Shown: positions 23,902 through 33,882, counted from the first letter of the stretch. The stretch: 64,000 nucleotides of DNA from Betaproteobacteria bacterium (GCA_016183615.1 JACPEG010000041.1:1-64000); one strand, 5' to 3'. A program made the numbers and translations. Notes: generated by a model not told the origin, from the sequence alone.

Positions 23902-25293
23902 TCACCTCCCGGGCTTGACCATTTCTTCCGGCTTCACCCAGTCGTCGAACTGGGCCGCGGTCACGTAGCCGAGCTTCAAGGCCGCCTGCTTGAGGGTCAT
24001 GCCTTCCTTGTGGGCCTTCTTGGCGATCTCGGCCGCCTTGTCGTAGCCGATGCGGGGCGCGAGGGCCGTGACCAGCATGAGGGAATTCTGCATCAGGCTT
24101 TCGATGCGTTCCCGGTCGGGCTCGATGCCCGCCGCGCAATGGTCGTTGAAGCTCAGCGCCGCGTCCGCAATGAGCCGCACGCTTTGCAGGAAATTGTGGA
24201 TCACCAGCGGGCGCATCACGTTGAGTTCGAAGTTGCCCAGCGCCCCGCCCAGGTTGACCGCCGCGTCGTTCGCCAGTACCTGGCAGCAGGCCATGATCAT
24301 GGCCTCCGACTGGGTGGGGTTCACCTTCCCCGGCATGATGGAGCTTCCCGGCTCGTTCTCCGGAATTCTCAACTCGCCGAGGCCGCTGCGGGGTCCCGAG
24401 GCGAGCCAGCGCACGTCGTTGGCGATCTTGATCAGGGAGGCGGCGAGGGTCTTCAGGGCGCCATGGGCGTGGACCAGGGCGTCGCAGGAGGCGAGCGCCT
24501 CGAACTTGTTGGGCGCCGTGACGAAGGGTAATCCCGTCAGGTGCGCCAGTTCCTCCGCCGCCCGCCCGGCAAACTCGGGATGGGCGTTCAGGCCCGTGCC
24601 GACCGCGGTGCCGCCCAGGGCCAGCTCGCACAGGTGACCCATGGCCCGGTCCACGTGGGCGAGCCCATGGTCGAGCTGGGAGACGTAGCCGGAGAACTCC
24701 TGGCCCAGGGTCAGCGGCGTGGCGTCCTGCAGATGGGTGCGGCCGATCTTCACGATGTCGGAAAAGGCCCGGGACTTTTCCGCCAAGGTGTCCCGCAGCT
24801 TTCTCACCCGCGGCATCAAGCGATCCTCCAGGGCCTGCACCGCCGCCACGTGCATGGCGGTGGGAAACACATCGTTCGAGGACTGGCCGAGGTTGACCTC
24901 GTCGTTGGGATGCACGAGGCGGTTCAGGCCCCGCTCGCCGCCCAGCAGCTCCGAGGCGCGGTTCGCCAGCACCTCGTTCATGTTCATGTTGCTCTGGGTA
25001 CCCGAGCCGGTCTGCCATACCGAGAGCGGAAACTCGGCCTCGTGCCTGCCGTCGATCACCTCGTCCGCGGCGCGGATGATGGCCTCGGCCTTGGCCGCGT
25101 CCAGCAGCCCGAGTTCGCGGTTGACCGCGGCGGCGGCCCGCTTCACGATCGCAAGGGCGCGGATCAGCTCCGCCGGCATGCGCTCGGAGGAAATCCGGAA
25201 GTGCTCGAGGGAACGCTGGGTCTGGGCGCCCCACAGGGCCTGCTCGGGGACCTGCACGGTCCCCATGGTGTCTTTTTCTTCCCGGTAACCCAT
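23902..25293 (-). CDS. fumC: Fumarate hydratase class II
   Basis: The product has 463 residues and interconverts fumarate and L-malate in the TCA cycle without an Fe-S cluster. The superfamily signature [13 protein letters not shown] (near residue 316) carries the catalytic Ser. The other active-site elements are [29 protein letters not shown] and [16 protein letters not shown]. The start is ATG 25293 ([11 protein letters not shown]). It lies 40 bases downstream of the proximal malic enzyme gene, so malate made by FumC can be used directly by the products of the same probable operon. Confidence 0.96.
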   Translation of the reverse strand: MGYREEKDTMGTVQVPEQALWGAQTQRSLEHFRISSERMPAELIRALAIVKRAAAAVNRELGLLDAAKAEAIIRAADEVIDGRHEAEFPLSVWQTGSGTQSNMNMNEVLANRASELLGGERGLNRLVHPNDEVNLGQSSNDVFPTAMHVAAVQALEDRLMPRVRKLRDTLAEKSRAFSDIVKIGRTHLQDATPLTLGQEFSGYVSQLDHGLAHVDRAMGHLCELALGGTAVGTGLNAHPEFAGRAAEELAHLTGLPFVTAPNKFEALASCDALVHAHGALKTLAASLIKIANDVRWLASGPRSGLGELRIPENEPGSSIMPGKVNPTQSEAMIMACCQVLANDAAVNLGGALGNFELNVMRPLVIHNFLQSVRLIADAALSFNDHCAAGIEPDRERIESLMQNSLMLVTALAPRIGYDKAAEIAKKAHKEGMTLKQAALKLGYVTAAQFDDWVKPEEMVKPGR

Positions 25294-25333
25294 GGTTGCT
25301 CCCGGACCCGGTACCTCGTGGAAGGTGCAGCGC

Positions 25334-27625
25334 TTAGAGACCCACGCCCTGGCGCGGCGCGTTGGCATCTACCACGGCAAGCGCCGTCATGTTGACCACG
25401 CGCCGCACGGTGGCGGTCGGAGTGAGAATATGCACGGGCTTGGCCGCCCCAAGCAGGATCGGCCCCACCGTGATGCCGTCGCCGGCCGCGGTCTTGAGCA
25501 GGTTGAAGGAGATGTTGGCCGCGTCCACGTTGGGCATGATGAGCAGGTTCGCCTGGCCCTTGAGCCGGGTGCGCGGAAAGATCGAGAGCCTGATTTCTTC
25601 CGAAAGTGCCGCGTCTCCGTGCATCTCCCCTTCCACTTCCAGGCCCGGAGCCATGCTCTCCAGCAGATCCCGCGCCTTCGCCATTTTCTGCGCCGAGGGC
25701 GTCTGGTAGCTGCCAAAACTGGAATGCGAGAGCAGCGCCACCTTGGGAGTGAGCCCGAACCGGCGCACCTCCTCCGCCGCCAGCAGGGTGATCTCGGCGA
25801 GTTGCTCCGCGTCCGGATCGTAGTTGATGTAGGTGTCGGAGATGAATACCGTGCGCTTCGGCAGCAACAGCATGTTCATGGCGGCGAACTGCTTCACCCC
25901 GGGCCGCAGGCCGAGCACGCCGGCGATATACTCCAGGTGCAGCTGCACCGTGCCGAAGGTCCCGCACAGCATGGTGTCCGCCTCGCCCCGGCGCATCATC
26001 ATCGCGCCGATCAGCGTGCGGCGGCGGCGCATCTCGATCTTGGCGTACTCCTGGGACACGCCCTTGCGCTCCGTGAGGTGAAAATACTCGGTCCAGTACT
26101 CCCGGTAGCGCGGATCGGAATCCTGGTTGCAGATTTCGTAGTCGCGCCCTTCCCGGAGGCGCAGGCTCAGGCGCTCCACGTTGCGCCTGATGATCTCCGG
26201 CCGCCCGATGAGGATGGGAAAGCCCAGCCCTTCGTCCACCACCACCTGGGAGGCGCGCAGGATGCGCTCGTCCTCGCCCTCGGCGTACACGACGCGCTTG
26301 CGGGCCGCCTGCTTGGCGGCCGTGAACACCGGCTTCATGATGAGTCCGGAGTGGTAAACAAACTCGGTGAGGCTGTCCCGGTAGACATCGAAGTCGGCGA
26401 TCGGGCGGGTGGCCACTCCGCTGTCCATCGCCGCCTTCGCCACCGCCGGCGCAATTTTCAGGATCAGCCGGGGATCGAAGGGCCTGGGGATCAGGTACTC
26501 GGGCCCGAAGCCGGGGGACTCCGTGCCATAGGCGGTCGCGACGATGTCCGACTCCTCGGCCTGGGCGAGATCGGCAATGGCGTGGACCGCCGCCAGCTTC
26601 ATCTCGGGGGTGATGGAAGTCGCGCCCACGTCCAGCGCGCCCCGGAACAGGAACGGGAAGCACAGCACATTGTTCACCTGGTTGGGGTAATCCGAACGCC
26701 CGGTGCAGATCACGCAGTCGGGCCGCGCTTCCTTGGCGACCTCGGGAAGGATTTCGGGAACCGGGTTGGCGAGCGCGAGAATCAGCGGCCGCGGGGCCAT
26801 GCGTTTGACCATCTCGGGCTTGAGCACCCCGGCGCTGGAGCAGCCGAGGAAAACGTCCGCCCCCTCGATCACGTCGGCGAGCGTGCGCGCCTCGGTCTTT
26901 TGCGCGTAGCGCGCCTTGTTGGGCTCCATGTCCTTGTCGCGGCCCAGGTAGATCACTCCCTTGCTGTCGCAGACGTAGACGTTATCGCGCCTCACCCCGA
27001 GACTTACCGCCATGTCGAGGCAGGCGATGGCGGAAGCGCCCGCCCCGGAGCACACGAACTTGACCTTGGAAGCGTCCTTTCCCACCACCTTCAGCCCGTT
27101 GAGGATCGCGGCGCCGGAAATGATCGCGGTGCCGTGCTGGTCGTCGTGAAAGACGGGAATCCTGACCCGCTCGCGCAGCTTCTGCTCGATGTAGAAGCAT
27201 TCCGGGGCCTTGATGTCCTCCAGGTTAATGCCGCCGAAAGTGGGTTCCAGCGAGGCAATGATGTCGACCAGCTTGTCCGGGTCGCGCTCGGAAATCTCGA
27301 TGTCGAAGACGTCGATGCCGGAGAACTTCTTGAACAGGACCCCCTTGCCCTCCATCACCGGCTTGCCGGCCAGGGGGCCGATGTTTCCCAGCCCCAGCAC
27401 CGCGGTGCCGTTGGTGATGACGGCGACCAGGTTGCTGCGCGCGGTGAGATTGCCGGCTTCGGCCGGGTCCGCAACGATCGCTTCGCACGCCGCGGCCACG
27501 CCGGGTGAATAGGCCAGCGCCAGATCGCGCTGGCTGATCAACTCCTTGGTAGGGGCGATCGAAATCTTCCCCGGTCGCGGAAACCGGTGGTATTCGAGCG
27601 CGCTTTTGCGGATTTCGTCGTCCAT
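25334..27625 (-). CDS. maeB: Malic enzyme with phosphotransacetylase-like domain, copy 1
   Basis: This 763-residue MaeB-type protein decarboxylates malate to pyruvate. It has a malic enzyme N-domain (FPRPGKISI..., [28 protein letters not shown]), an NAD(P)-binding domain (about 160-400, [11 protein letters not shown]) and a C-terminal phosphotransacetylase-like domain (about 430-763, [14 protein letters not shown]) that usually has a regulatory role. A strong GGGAGG site precedes ATG 27625. It follows its paralogue with a 26-base gap and precedes fumC. Confidence 0.95.
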   Translation of the reverse strand: MDDEIRKSALEYHRFPRPGKISIAPTKELISQRDLALAYSPGVAAACEAIVADPAEAGNLTARSNLVAVITNGTAVLGLGNIGPLAGKPVMEGKGVLFKKFSGIDVFDIEISERDPDKLVDIIASLEPTFGGINLEDIKAPECFYIEQKLRERVRIPVFHDDQHGTAIISGAAILNGLKVVGKDASKVKFVCSGAGASAIACLDMAVSLGVRRDNVYVCDSKGVIYLGRDKDMEPNKARYAQKTEARTLADVIEGADVFLGCSSAGVLKPEMVKRMAPRPLILALANPVPEILPEVAKEARPDCVICTGRSDYPNQVNNVLCFPFLFRGALDVGATSITPEMKLAAVHAIADLAQAEESDIVATAYGTESPGFGPEYLIPRPFDPRLILKIAPAVAKAAMDSGVATRPIADFDVYRDSLTEFVYHSGLIMKPVFTAAKQAARKRVVYAEGEDERILRASQVVVDEGLGFPILIGRPEIIRRNVERLSLRLREGRDYEICNQDSDPRYREYWTEYFHLTERKGVSQEYAKIEMRRRRTLIGAMMMRRGEADTMLCGTFGTVQLHLEYIAGVLGLRPGVKQFAAMNMLLLPKRTVFISDTYINYDPDAEQLAEITLLAAEEVRRFGLTPKVALLSHSSFGSYQTPSAQKMAKARDLLESMAPGLEVEGEMHGDAALSEEIRLSIFPRTRLKGQANLLIMPNVDAANISFNLLKTAAGDGITVGPILLGAAKPVHILTPTATVRRVVNMTALAVVDANAPRQGVGL

Positions 27626-27651
27626 GGAACCTCCCGTTTTGTCTTGTCGAT

Positions 27652-29943
27652 TCAGATCAAGCTGCCCTGCGCGCGGCTCGCGCCCGCATCCACCACCGCC
27701 AGCGCCGTCATGTTGACCATGCGGCGCACGGAGGCCGTGGGGGTCAGGATGTGAATGGGCATCGCCGCGCCGAGCAGGATCGGGCCGACGGTGATGTTGT
27801 CGCCGGCCGCCACCTTGAGCAGGTTGAACGCGATGTTGGCCGCGTCCAGCGTGGGCATGACGAGGAGGTTGGCATCGCCCTTGAGCCGCGAGTCGGGGAA
27901 TACCTGCAGCCGTATTTCCTCGGAGAGCGCGGCGTCCCCGTGCATCTCGCCTTCCACCTCCAGGTCCGGCGCTTTCTGCCACAGAATCCGCAGCGCGTCG
28001 CGCATCTTGCGCGAGGAGGACGAATCCCCGCTGCCGAAGCTGGAGTGGGACAGCAGCGCGACCTTGGGCGTGATGCCGAAGCGCCGCACTTCCTCGGCCG
28101 CAAGAATGGTCATCTCGGCGACCTGTTCGGCGCTGGGATCGAAGTTGACATAAGTGTCGCAGATGAAGACGGTGCGCTTGGGCAGCATCAGCACGTTCAT
28201 GGCGGCGTAGTTGTTGACGCCGGGACGCCGCCCGACCACCTGGTCGATGTATTCCAGGTGCAGCTGGTGGGTACCGAAGGTGCCGCACAGCATGGTGTCG
28301 GCGTCGCCCCGGCGCACCAGCATGGCCCCGATCAGGGTGCGGCGCCGGCGCATTTCGATCCGGGCGTACTCCTGGGACACCCCCCGCCGCTGCATGACCT
28401 TGTAGTACTCGGTCCACAGCTCCTTGAAGCGCGGGTCAAAATCCTGGTTCACCAGCTCGAAGTCCTTACCGGGCTCCAGCCTCAGGCCCAGGCGCTCGAT
28501 CGAGCGCGTCATGACGGCGGGACGCCCAATGAGGATGGGGCGCGCCAGCCCCTCGTCCACCACCACCCGGGCCGCCCGCAGTACCCGCTCGTCCTCGCCT
28601 TCCGCGTACACCACGCGCTTGGGGTTTTTCTTGGCGATGGAGAAAACCAGCTTCATGAGCAGCCCCGAGTGGTACACGAACTGGGTGAGGCTTTCCCGGT
28701 AGGCGTCGAAATCGGCGATGGGCCGGGTCGCCACCCCGCTGTTCATCGCGGCCTTCGCGACCGCAGGCGCAATGCGCACGATGAGCCGCGGATCGAAGGG
28801 CTTGGGAATCAGGTATTCGGGGCCGAATCCCTGGGACTCCTTGCCGTAGGCGGTGGCCACGATGTCCGATTCCTCGGCCTGGGCGAGGGAGGCGATGGCG
28901 TTGACCGCCGCCTTCTTCATCTCCTCGGTAATGGAGGTGGCGCCCACGTCGAGCGCGCCCCGGAAGATGAACGGAAAGCACAGCACGTTGTTCACCTGGT
29001 TGGGATAGTCAGAGCGGCCGGTGGCGATCACCGCGTCCGGGCGCGCCTCCTGGCACAGCTCCGGCATGATCTCCGGCACGGGATTGGCGAGCGCGAACAC
29101 CAGGGGCTTGGGCGCCATTTGCTTCACCATCTCGGGCTTGAGCACGCCACCGGCGGAAAGCCCGAGGAAGATGTCGGCGCCGGCGATCACCTCGGCGAGC
29201 GTCCTGGCCTTGGTGTCCTTGGCGTAACGCTCCTTGTTGGGATCCATCTCCTCCTTGCGGCCCTGGTACACCACGCCCTTGATGTCGGTGACCAGGACGT
29301 TTTCGATGGGCAGTCCCAGCGACACCAGCATGTCCAGGCACGAGAGCGCCGCCGCGCCCGCGCCCGAGGCCACCAGCTTCACTTTCTTGATGTCCTTGCC
29401 TACGACCTTGAGGCCATTCAGGATGCCCGCGGCGACGATGATCGCCGTCCCGTGCTGGTCATCGTGGAACACGGGGATCTTCATGCGCTCCCGGAGTTTC
29501 CTCTCGATGTAGAAGCACTCGGGGGCCTTGATGTCCTCCAGGTTGATGCCGCCGAAGGTGGGCTCCAGGGCCGCGACCATGTCGATGAGCTTGTCCGGGT
29601 CCCTCTCTTCGATCTCGAGGTCGAACACGTCGATGTTGGCGAACTTCTTGAATAGCACCCCCTTGCCTTCCATCACCGGCTTGGCGGCGAGCGGTCCGAT
29701 GTTGCCCAGCCCCAGCACCGCGGTGCCGTTGGTGATGACCGCGATCAGGTTGCCGCGGGCGGTGAGGTTCCGGGCCTCGGCCGGGTTGGCCGCGATTTCC
29801 TCGCAGGCGGCGGCAACGCCGGGGGAATAGGCGAGCGCCAGGTCGCGCTGGTTGGTCAGCCCCTTGGTGGCGGTGACGGAGATCTTGCCGGGCCTGGGAA
29901 AGCGATGGTATTCCAGCGCGGCTTTTCGAAATTGGTCTTCCAT
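27652..29943 (-). CDS. maeB: Malic enzyme with phosphotransacetylase-like domain, copy 2
   Basis: This protein also has 763 residues, the same domain order and very high similarity to the downstream copy, so the pair is a tandem duplication. Key stretches are [29 protein letters not shown] and [14 protein letters not shown]. Substitutions are scattered (for example [17 protein letters not shown] against [17 protein letters not shown]), so the copies have clearly diverged. They may differ in NAD/NADP use or in acetyl-CoA control. It is the first gene of a probable maeB-maeB-fumC operon. Confidence 0.95.
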   Translation of the reverse strand: MEDQFRKAALEYHRFPRPGKISVTATKGLTNQRDLALAYSPGVAAACEEIAANPAEARNLTARGNLIAVITNGTAVLGLGNIGPLAAKPVMEGKGVLFKKFANIDVFDLEIEERDPDKLIDMVAALEPTFGGINLEDIKAPECFYIERKLRERMKIPVFHDDQHGTAIIVAAGILNGLKVVGKDIKKVKLVASGAGAAALSCLDMLVSLGLPIENVLVTDIKGVVYQGRKEEMDPNKERYAKDTKARTLAEVIAGADIFLGLSAGGVLKPEMVKQMAPKPLVFALANPVPEIMPELCQEARPDAVIATGRSDYPNQVNNVLCFPFIFRGALDVGATSITEEMKKAAVNAIASLAQAEESDIVATAYGKESQGFGPEYLIPKPFDPRLIVRIAPAVAKAAMNSGVATRPIADFDAYRESLTQFVYHSGLLMKLVFSIAKKNPKRVVYAEGEDERVLRAARVVVDEGLARPILIGRPAVMTRSIERLGLRLEPGKDFELVNQDFDPRFKELWTEYYKVMQRRGVSQEYARIEMRRRRTLIGAMLVRRGDADTMLCGTFGTHQLHLEYIDQVVGRRPGVNNYAAMNVLMLPKRTVFICDTYVNFDPSAEQVAEMTILAAEEVRRFGITPKVALLSHSSFGSGDSSSSRKMRDALRILWQKAPDLEVEGEMHGDAALSEEIRLQVFPDSRLKGDANLLVMPTLDAANIAFNLLKVAAGDNITVGPILLGAAMPIHILTPTASVRRMVNMTALAVVDAGASRAQGSLI

Positions 29944-29993
29944 GGGAACTCCAGGTGTGTTCTTAGCCAGACATTCTGATGTATTGCGGAGAC

Positions 29994-30165
29994 GACTTAA
30001 GGCATCGCCCGCGTGCGGCTCGTCCCTCGCTTCACCGACTTAAGGTGCTGCCCGCTTGCGGAAAGTTGCCCGCTCCAGCGACTTAAGGTGCTGCCCGCTT
30101 GCGGAAAGCCGCCCGCTCCAGCGACTTAAGGCGACTGCCCGCTTGCGGGCAGTCGCCTTGAAGGA
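29994..30165. repeat. Four tandem copies of a 43-bp unit, the last with a 14-bp hairpin
   Basis: GACTTAAGG recurs at 29994, 30037, 30080 and 30123, an exact 43-base period. Copies two and three are almost identical (GTGCTGCCCGCTTGCGGAAA core). Copy four has changed into a perfect hairpin: AAGGCGACTGCCCG, loop CTTG, CGGGCAGTCGCCTT (30128-30159). The array fills most of the 345 bases between the divergent maeB and FAH genes. There are no spacers, so it is not CRISPR. The rest of this gap shows no gene. Confidence 0.92.
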
Positions 30166-30288
30166 GCGAAGTGCAATTATATCCCAGCGGCAAGACGCCC
30201 GCCGGGCCGCTCTCCGGCCCGGCATTCGGTGCTAAACTCCGGGTCCTCGCGACAAGCCCGCAATAAACCATCGCCCCAGGAGGTTATC

Positions 30289-31191
30289 TTGAAGCTGCTC
30301 ACCTTCACCCTGCCTTCCGACCCGGCCCACCGCCTCGGGCTTCTCACGCCGGATGACCGGGTGGTAGACCTGAAGGGCGCGGCCGACCGAAGCGGAGGGG
30401 CACTGCCCTTCGACGCTGGAAGCATGCTCTCCCTCATTGCCGCCGGGCTGGCGGGGCTTGCCGCAGCCGCCGAGCTGGCGAAGCAAGCGGGCAATCCGCT
30501 CGCGCTGGCGGATATCCGGGTGCTGGCCCCGATCCCGCGGCCCCGCAAGAACGTATTCTGCGTGGGCTGGAATTACCTGGAGCACTTCCAGGAGGGCGCG
30601 AAATTGCGCCCCAACCAGGAACTGCCGGCGCATCCGGCCTTCTTCAGCAAATGCGCGACCGCGGTGCTTGGACCCTTCGATCCCGTACCCTACGACCCCT
30701 CGATTTCCGACAAGTGGGACTGGGAGGTGGAACTGGGGGTGGTGATCGGCCGCGGCGGCAAGAATATCTCCGAAGGCGAGGCGCCGGCACATGTGTTCGG
30801 CTACACCGTGGTGAACGATGTGTCGGTCCGGGACTTGCAGCGCCGCCACGGGGGTCAGTGGTTCAAGGGCAAGAGCCTCGACGGCACCTGCCCTTTCGGT
30901 CCCTGGATCGTCACCGCCGACGAGCTGGACGCCGGCAACCTGCGGGTTACGACGCGAGTGAACGGGGTGGTGAAGCAGGACTCCGGCACCCAGCACATGT
31001 ATTTCAAGGTGCCCCACATCATCGCCGAGCTGTCGCTCGGTATGACCCTGGAGCCCGGTGACCTGATCTCCACCGGTACGCCCCAGGGCGTGGGCTTCGC
31101 CCGCACGCCTCCCGAATACCTGAAGGCGGGAGACGTGATGGAAACCGAGATCGAGGGAATCGGCTGCCTCAGGAACCGGATCGGGATTTAG
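30289..31191 (+). CDS. Fumarylacetoacetate hydrolase family protein
   Basis: The product has about 300 residues. The FAH catalytic core includes NVFCVGWNYLEH, WDWEVELGVVIGRGGKNI (metal-binding acidic residues), VVNDVSVRDLQ, GKSLDGTCPFGPWIV and GDLISTGTPQGVG. Such enzymes cleave C-C bonds or hydrate/decarboxylate 2-oxo acids; many bacterial members are oxaloacetate decarboxylases or acylpyruvases. The start is decided by AGGAGG five bases before a TTG at 30289 (TTG-K-L-L-T-F). No aromatic-degradation genes are nearby. Confidence 0.92.
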   Translation: MKLLTFTLPSDPAHRLGLLTPDDRVVDLKGAADRSGGALPFDAGSMLSLIAAGLAGLAAAAELAKQAGNPLALADIRVLAPIPRPRKNVFCVGWNYLEHFQEGAKLRPNQELPAHPAFFSKCATAVLGPFDPVPYDPSISDKWDWEVELGVVIGRGGKNISEGEAPAHVFGYTVVNDVSVRDLQRRHGGQWFKGKSLDGTCPFGPWIVTADELDAGNLRVTTRVNGVVKQDSGTQHMYFKVPHIIAELSLGMTLEPGDLISTGTPQGVGFARTPPEYLKAGDVMETEIEGIGCLRNRIGI

Positions 31192-31196
31192 ACCCG

Positions 31197-31309
31197 GTAA
31201 ACGGTGTTTAAGGCCGGGTGAACCGTGAACGGTGAACAGTAAACGGCAAAACCCGCAAGGGTCTCCCGTTTACCCTTTCCTGTTCACTGTTCACCGTTTA
31301 CTGTTTACG
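31197..31309. repeat. Heptamer-phased inverted repeat (GTnAACG type), copy 3
   Basis: This is the clearest copy. From 31197 the seven-base words run GTAAACG, GTGTTTA, AGGCCGG, GTGAACC, GTGAACG, GTGAACA, GTAAACG. A short GC-rich core follows, then CGTTTAC, CCTTTCC, TGTTCAC, TGTTCAC, CGTTTAC, TGTTTAC. The phase never breaks across about 110 bases. It lies between convergent FAH and ACT-domain genes. Confidence 0.88.
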
Positions 31310-31315
31310 CCTTTA

Positions 31316-31729
31316 TCACTTGGCCCCGAGCACCTTCGCGGCGCGCACCACGTCCTTGGGCTTGACCCAGAGGATAGCGCCGTAGCGGCCCTGGCCCGCG
31401 GCCACCCCGTCCACGCAGGTGACGTTGATCCTGGCCTTGCCCAGCTTGTCCATGATGTCGGCGATCGCCCCGACCCGGTCGTCGCCCTGTATGACGAAGC
31501 AGGTCTTTTTCTTCCCCAGGCTGAGCTTCATTTTCTTCGCCGCGCTCTGAAGGCCGGCGCTGCGCTCGGCGATGAAGTCCACCTGGGCCTTGCGGCCGTT
31601 GGGGAATCCGGTAAAGGCCAGCAGATTGACCCCCGCCGCCTTCAAGCCGTTGAGCAGCCTCGCCCCTTCCCCGGCCCGATTGGGCACCTGGATGGCGAAG
31701 TAGTCGCATTTGCGGATGGTATCAGCCAT
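31316..31729 (-). CDS. ACT-domain protein
   Basis: The product has 137 residues with two tandem ACT-like modules: residues 8-65 (YFAIQVPNRAGEGARLLNGLKAAGVNLLAFTGFP) and 72-130 (CFVIQGDDRVGAIADIMDKLGKARINVTCVDGV). ACT domains bind amino acids or other small ligands and regulate enzymes. A free-standing double ACT with no enzyme domain is probably a regulatory or sensing subunit. A GGAGG site precedes the ATG. No adjacent metabolic partner points to a ligand. Confidence 0.85.
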   Translation of the reverse strand: MADTIRKCDYFAIQVPNRAGEGARLLNGLKAAGVNLLAFTGFPNGRKAQVDFIAERSAGLQSAAKKMKLSLGKKKTCFVIQGDDRVGAIADIMDKLGKARINVTCVDGVAAGQGRYGAILWVKPKDVVRAAKVLGAK

Positions 31730-31802
31730 GGCTCCCTCCTACGTTCGAGTGGGTGGTAATTAAACCAATAGCAGCCGCAGGGTCGAATGGCAAACCGGCA
31801 GC

Positions 31803-32378
31803 CTAGAACGAAGACCCGGATTGCCTCAGGAATTCCCGCTCCTCCGCCGTACTCTCGCGCCCGAGGATGGCATTGCGGTGGGGGAAGCGGCCGAAACGCC
31901 GGATCACTTCCCGGTGCCGGTGGGCATAGTCGAGGGCCGCGGCCATCTGCGGGTCGCCCTTGACGGCCTCGAGCCGGCGCACCGCTTCGTCCTGGTCGGC
32001 GAGCGCCTCGCTGTGCTCGAAGGGGAGGTACAGGAACATGCGCCGCAGATTCGGCATCCCGGTGTCGAAACCCGCGCCCACCGCCTGCTTCGCCGCAGCG
32101 AGAGCCAGGGGGTCGGTGGCGAAGGCCAGGGGCGTGTCCCGGAACATGTTGCGGGGGAACTGGTCGAGCAGGAGGATCAGCGCCAGGCAGGGCTCCGGCG
32201 CCGCCTGCCAGCCGGGGAGCTTTCCTTCGGCCGCGAGCCCATAGTCGTCCAGGAACCGCTCCCGGATTTCGGTGTCGACCGCCGGATTCTTGGAAAACCA
32301 GAGCTTCCTGGGCCCGGGAGGACCTTCGGCCGCCGTGCCAAACCAGAAATCGAGGATTTCCAGCGGAGCGTGGCTCAG
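31803..32378 (-). CDS. DUF924 family protein, apparently CTG-initiated
   Basis: The frame carries a complete DUF924 domain: LEILDFWFGTAAEGP, LWFSKNPAVDTEIRERF, LILLLDQFPRNMFRDTPLAF, MFLYLPFEHSEALADQ and RFGRFPHRNAILGR. Members are predicted TPR-like helical proteins of unknown role, about 185-200 residues long. No ATG, GTG or TTG exists between an in-frame stop at about 32408 and the conserved domain. A CTG at 32376-32378 overlaps the parA stop (CTGA). That start gives 191 residues. Starting at the internal ATG (32147) would remove a third of the domain. Confidence 0.8.
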   Translation of the reverse strand: MSHAPLEILDFWFGTAAEGPPGPRKLWFSKNPAVDTEIRERFLDDYGLAAEGKLPGWQAAPEPCLALILLLDQFPRNMFRDTPLAFATDPLALAAAKQAVGAGFDTGMPNLRRMFLYLPFEHSEALADQDEAVRRLEAVKGDPQMAAALDYAHRHREVIRRFGRFPHRNAILGRESTAEEREFLRQSGSSF

Positions 32379-33190
32379 GCGGCGCTCTTCGCCCGGGTGG
32401 TTTTTTCAGTCCGCGCCTTCTTGCGCCGGCTCTCCAGTTCCTCGTGCAGGGCGACGAACTCCAGCGCGAGCTTGTGGGAAGGCGCGAGGTAGATCATGGG
32501 GCGGGCCAGCTCGTGGGATTCGCGGATTTTCACCGACGAGGAAAGCGAGGCGCCGAGCACCGGCAACCCCTCGTCGATGAGCTCCCGCACCAGCTTCCGG
32601 GGCAGGTTGGCGCGAGGCTGGAACTGGTTCACCACGATGCCCTCCACCTGCAATCCGGGATTATGATCCTCGCGGATTTCGCGCACGTTCTCCAGCAGGC
32701 TGTAAAGGGCCCGGCGCGAGAAATCGTCGCAGTCGAAGGGAATGAGGCAGCCTTCGGCGGCGATCAGCGCCGAGCGGGTGAAGAAATGCATCGCCGGCGG
32801 GGTGTCGATGTAGACGGCGTCGAAACCGTCCAGGCCCTTCAGGGCGTCGCGCAGCTTGTAGATCTTGTAGCGGGATTCGAGCTTGCCCTGCAGTCCCTCG
32901 AGATCCGGATGGGCCGGCATCACGTAAAGGTTCTCGAAGGGCGTGGGATGAATGAAGTCCCCGGTATCCTTGCCATACAGGCTGAAGCTCAGCATCTGGT
33001 CGAAGAACTTGGCCAGGTTGAGTTCGACACCCTCTGCGGCGTTGCCCAGCAGATACTGGGAGGAATTGCACTGGGGATCCAGGTCCACCACCAGTGTGCG
33101 CCGCCCTTTCCGGGCGTCGATAGCAGCCAGGTTGCACGCGATGGTGGATTTGCCGACTCCGCCTTTCTGGTTGAAGATGACCCGGATCAT
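32375..33190 (-). CDS. ParA/MinD-family ATPase
   Basis: The product has 271 residues. It carries a deviant Walker A (FNQKGGVGKST, residues 6-16), Walker A' in LVVDLDPQCNSSQ and a Walker B-like VYIDTPPAM. The C-terminal tail is Lys/Arg-rich (ESRRKKARTEKTTRAK). It resembles orphan chromosomal ParA-like ATPases rather than the ParA of an ori-linked parAB; no parB or parS is seen. GGGAG lies before ATG 33190. The stop codon overlaps the proposed CTG start of the DUF924 gene, implying coupling. Confidence 0.9.
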   Translation of the reverse strand: MIRVIFNQKGGVGKSTIACNLAAIDARKGRRTLVVDLDPQCNSSQYLLGNAAEGVELNLAKFFDQMLSFSLYGKDTGDFIHPTPFENLYVMPAHPDLEGLQGKLESRYKIYKLRDALKGLDGFDAVYIDTPPAMHFFTRSALIAAEGCLIPFDCDDFSRRALYSLLENVREIREDHNPGLQVEGIVVNQFQPRANLPRKLVRELIDEGLPVLGASLSSSVKIRESHELARPMIYLAPSHKLALEFVALHEELESRRKKARTEKTTRAKSAA

Positions 33191-33336
33191 GGTTTCTCCC
33201 TGGGGATTTGCATTTTGGGAATTTGCGGGGCTTATTAGAACACAAACGGCGGATCGCAAAAAGCTGAGCTCCGTGATGGTGCGTACTCCGGACGCGCGCG
33301 CCGAAACCCTTCCCGGCAACCGACCGTCAAAGAACC

Positions 33337-33882
33337 ATGAACCTGCGCCTGCATCGCTGCCGTAACCGTCTGCGGACGACCTTGATTGTGCTCCTGTGCG
33401 CAGGCTCCGGCGCCCTCGCCGCACCTCCCGGCCTGGAAATGCGCTCTCCCACGCGGGACCAGACGCTCGACGAGGACCTGCGGGGTCCGCGGGTGGAGTG
33501 GTCGGGGGAAATCGTGCGCCAGGTGACGGACGGCGACTACACCTGCTTCGTGCTGAGGCGCCTCACCCCGAAATCCCGATACCTGCGGGGACCGAAGGAG
33601 GAACTGTTCATCGCCTGCAATCCCGGGCCGTTTTCGGATGAAAAGTTCGGTGCCGGGCGCGAGCTTGGCGTGGTGGGCAATCTCGGGGCGCCGGTCCCGC
33701 GCTCGATCGGGGGTCAGATGTTCAACTATCCCGTCGTCGCCGGAGCCATTATCACTGCGGTTCCGCAGCGCCCATACGGCTACTGGCCCGGCTATCCCTA
33801 CGACCCCTATCCCTATTACCACCCGATCTACGATCCGTTCTGGCGGCCGTGGCCTTACTACCCGTTCTGGCCGTACCGCTAA
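33337..33882 (+). CDS. Slp-like envelope protein with aromatic/proline-rich tail
   Basis: The product has 181 residues with a basic N-terminus and a signal peptide (about residues 1-29, ending SGALA). The core (VEWSGEIV, CFVLRRLTP, ELFIACN, GRELGVVGNLG...GGQMFNYPVV) resembles the Slp outer-membrane lipoprotein family. No good lipobox precedes the Cys at 21. The last 35 residues are extremely rich in Tyr, Pro and Trp. The gene ends in a four-base convergent overlap with the cyclophilin-like gene. Confidence 0.72.
   Translation: MNLRLHRCRNRLRTTLIVLLCAGSGALAAPPGLEMRSPTRDQTLDEDLRGPRVEWSGEIVRQVTDGDYTCFVLRRLTPKSRYLRGPKEELFIACNPGPFSDEKFGAGRELGVVGNLGAPVPRSIGGQMFNYPVVAGAIITAVPQRPYGYWPGYPYDPYPYYHPIYDPFWRPWPYYPFWPYR

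Noticed and set aside
25292-29655. Two long plus-strand open frames opposite the two maeB genes
   Set aside because: Both are mirror frames of the malic enzymes, with the low-complexity His/Gly/Arg composition typical of GC-rich antisense frames.
29994-30165. CRISPR array
   Set aside because: The 43-bp units are contiguous without unique spacers, and no cas gene is present.
32375-33190. Chromosome-partition parAB locus or origin of replication
   Set aside because: Only a ParA-like ATPase is present; there is no parB, parS site, gidAB, dnaA or DnaA-box cluster.
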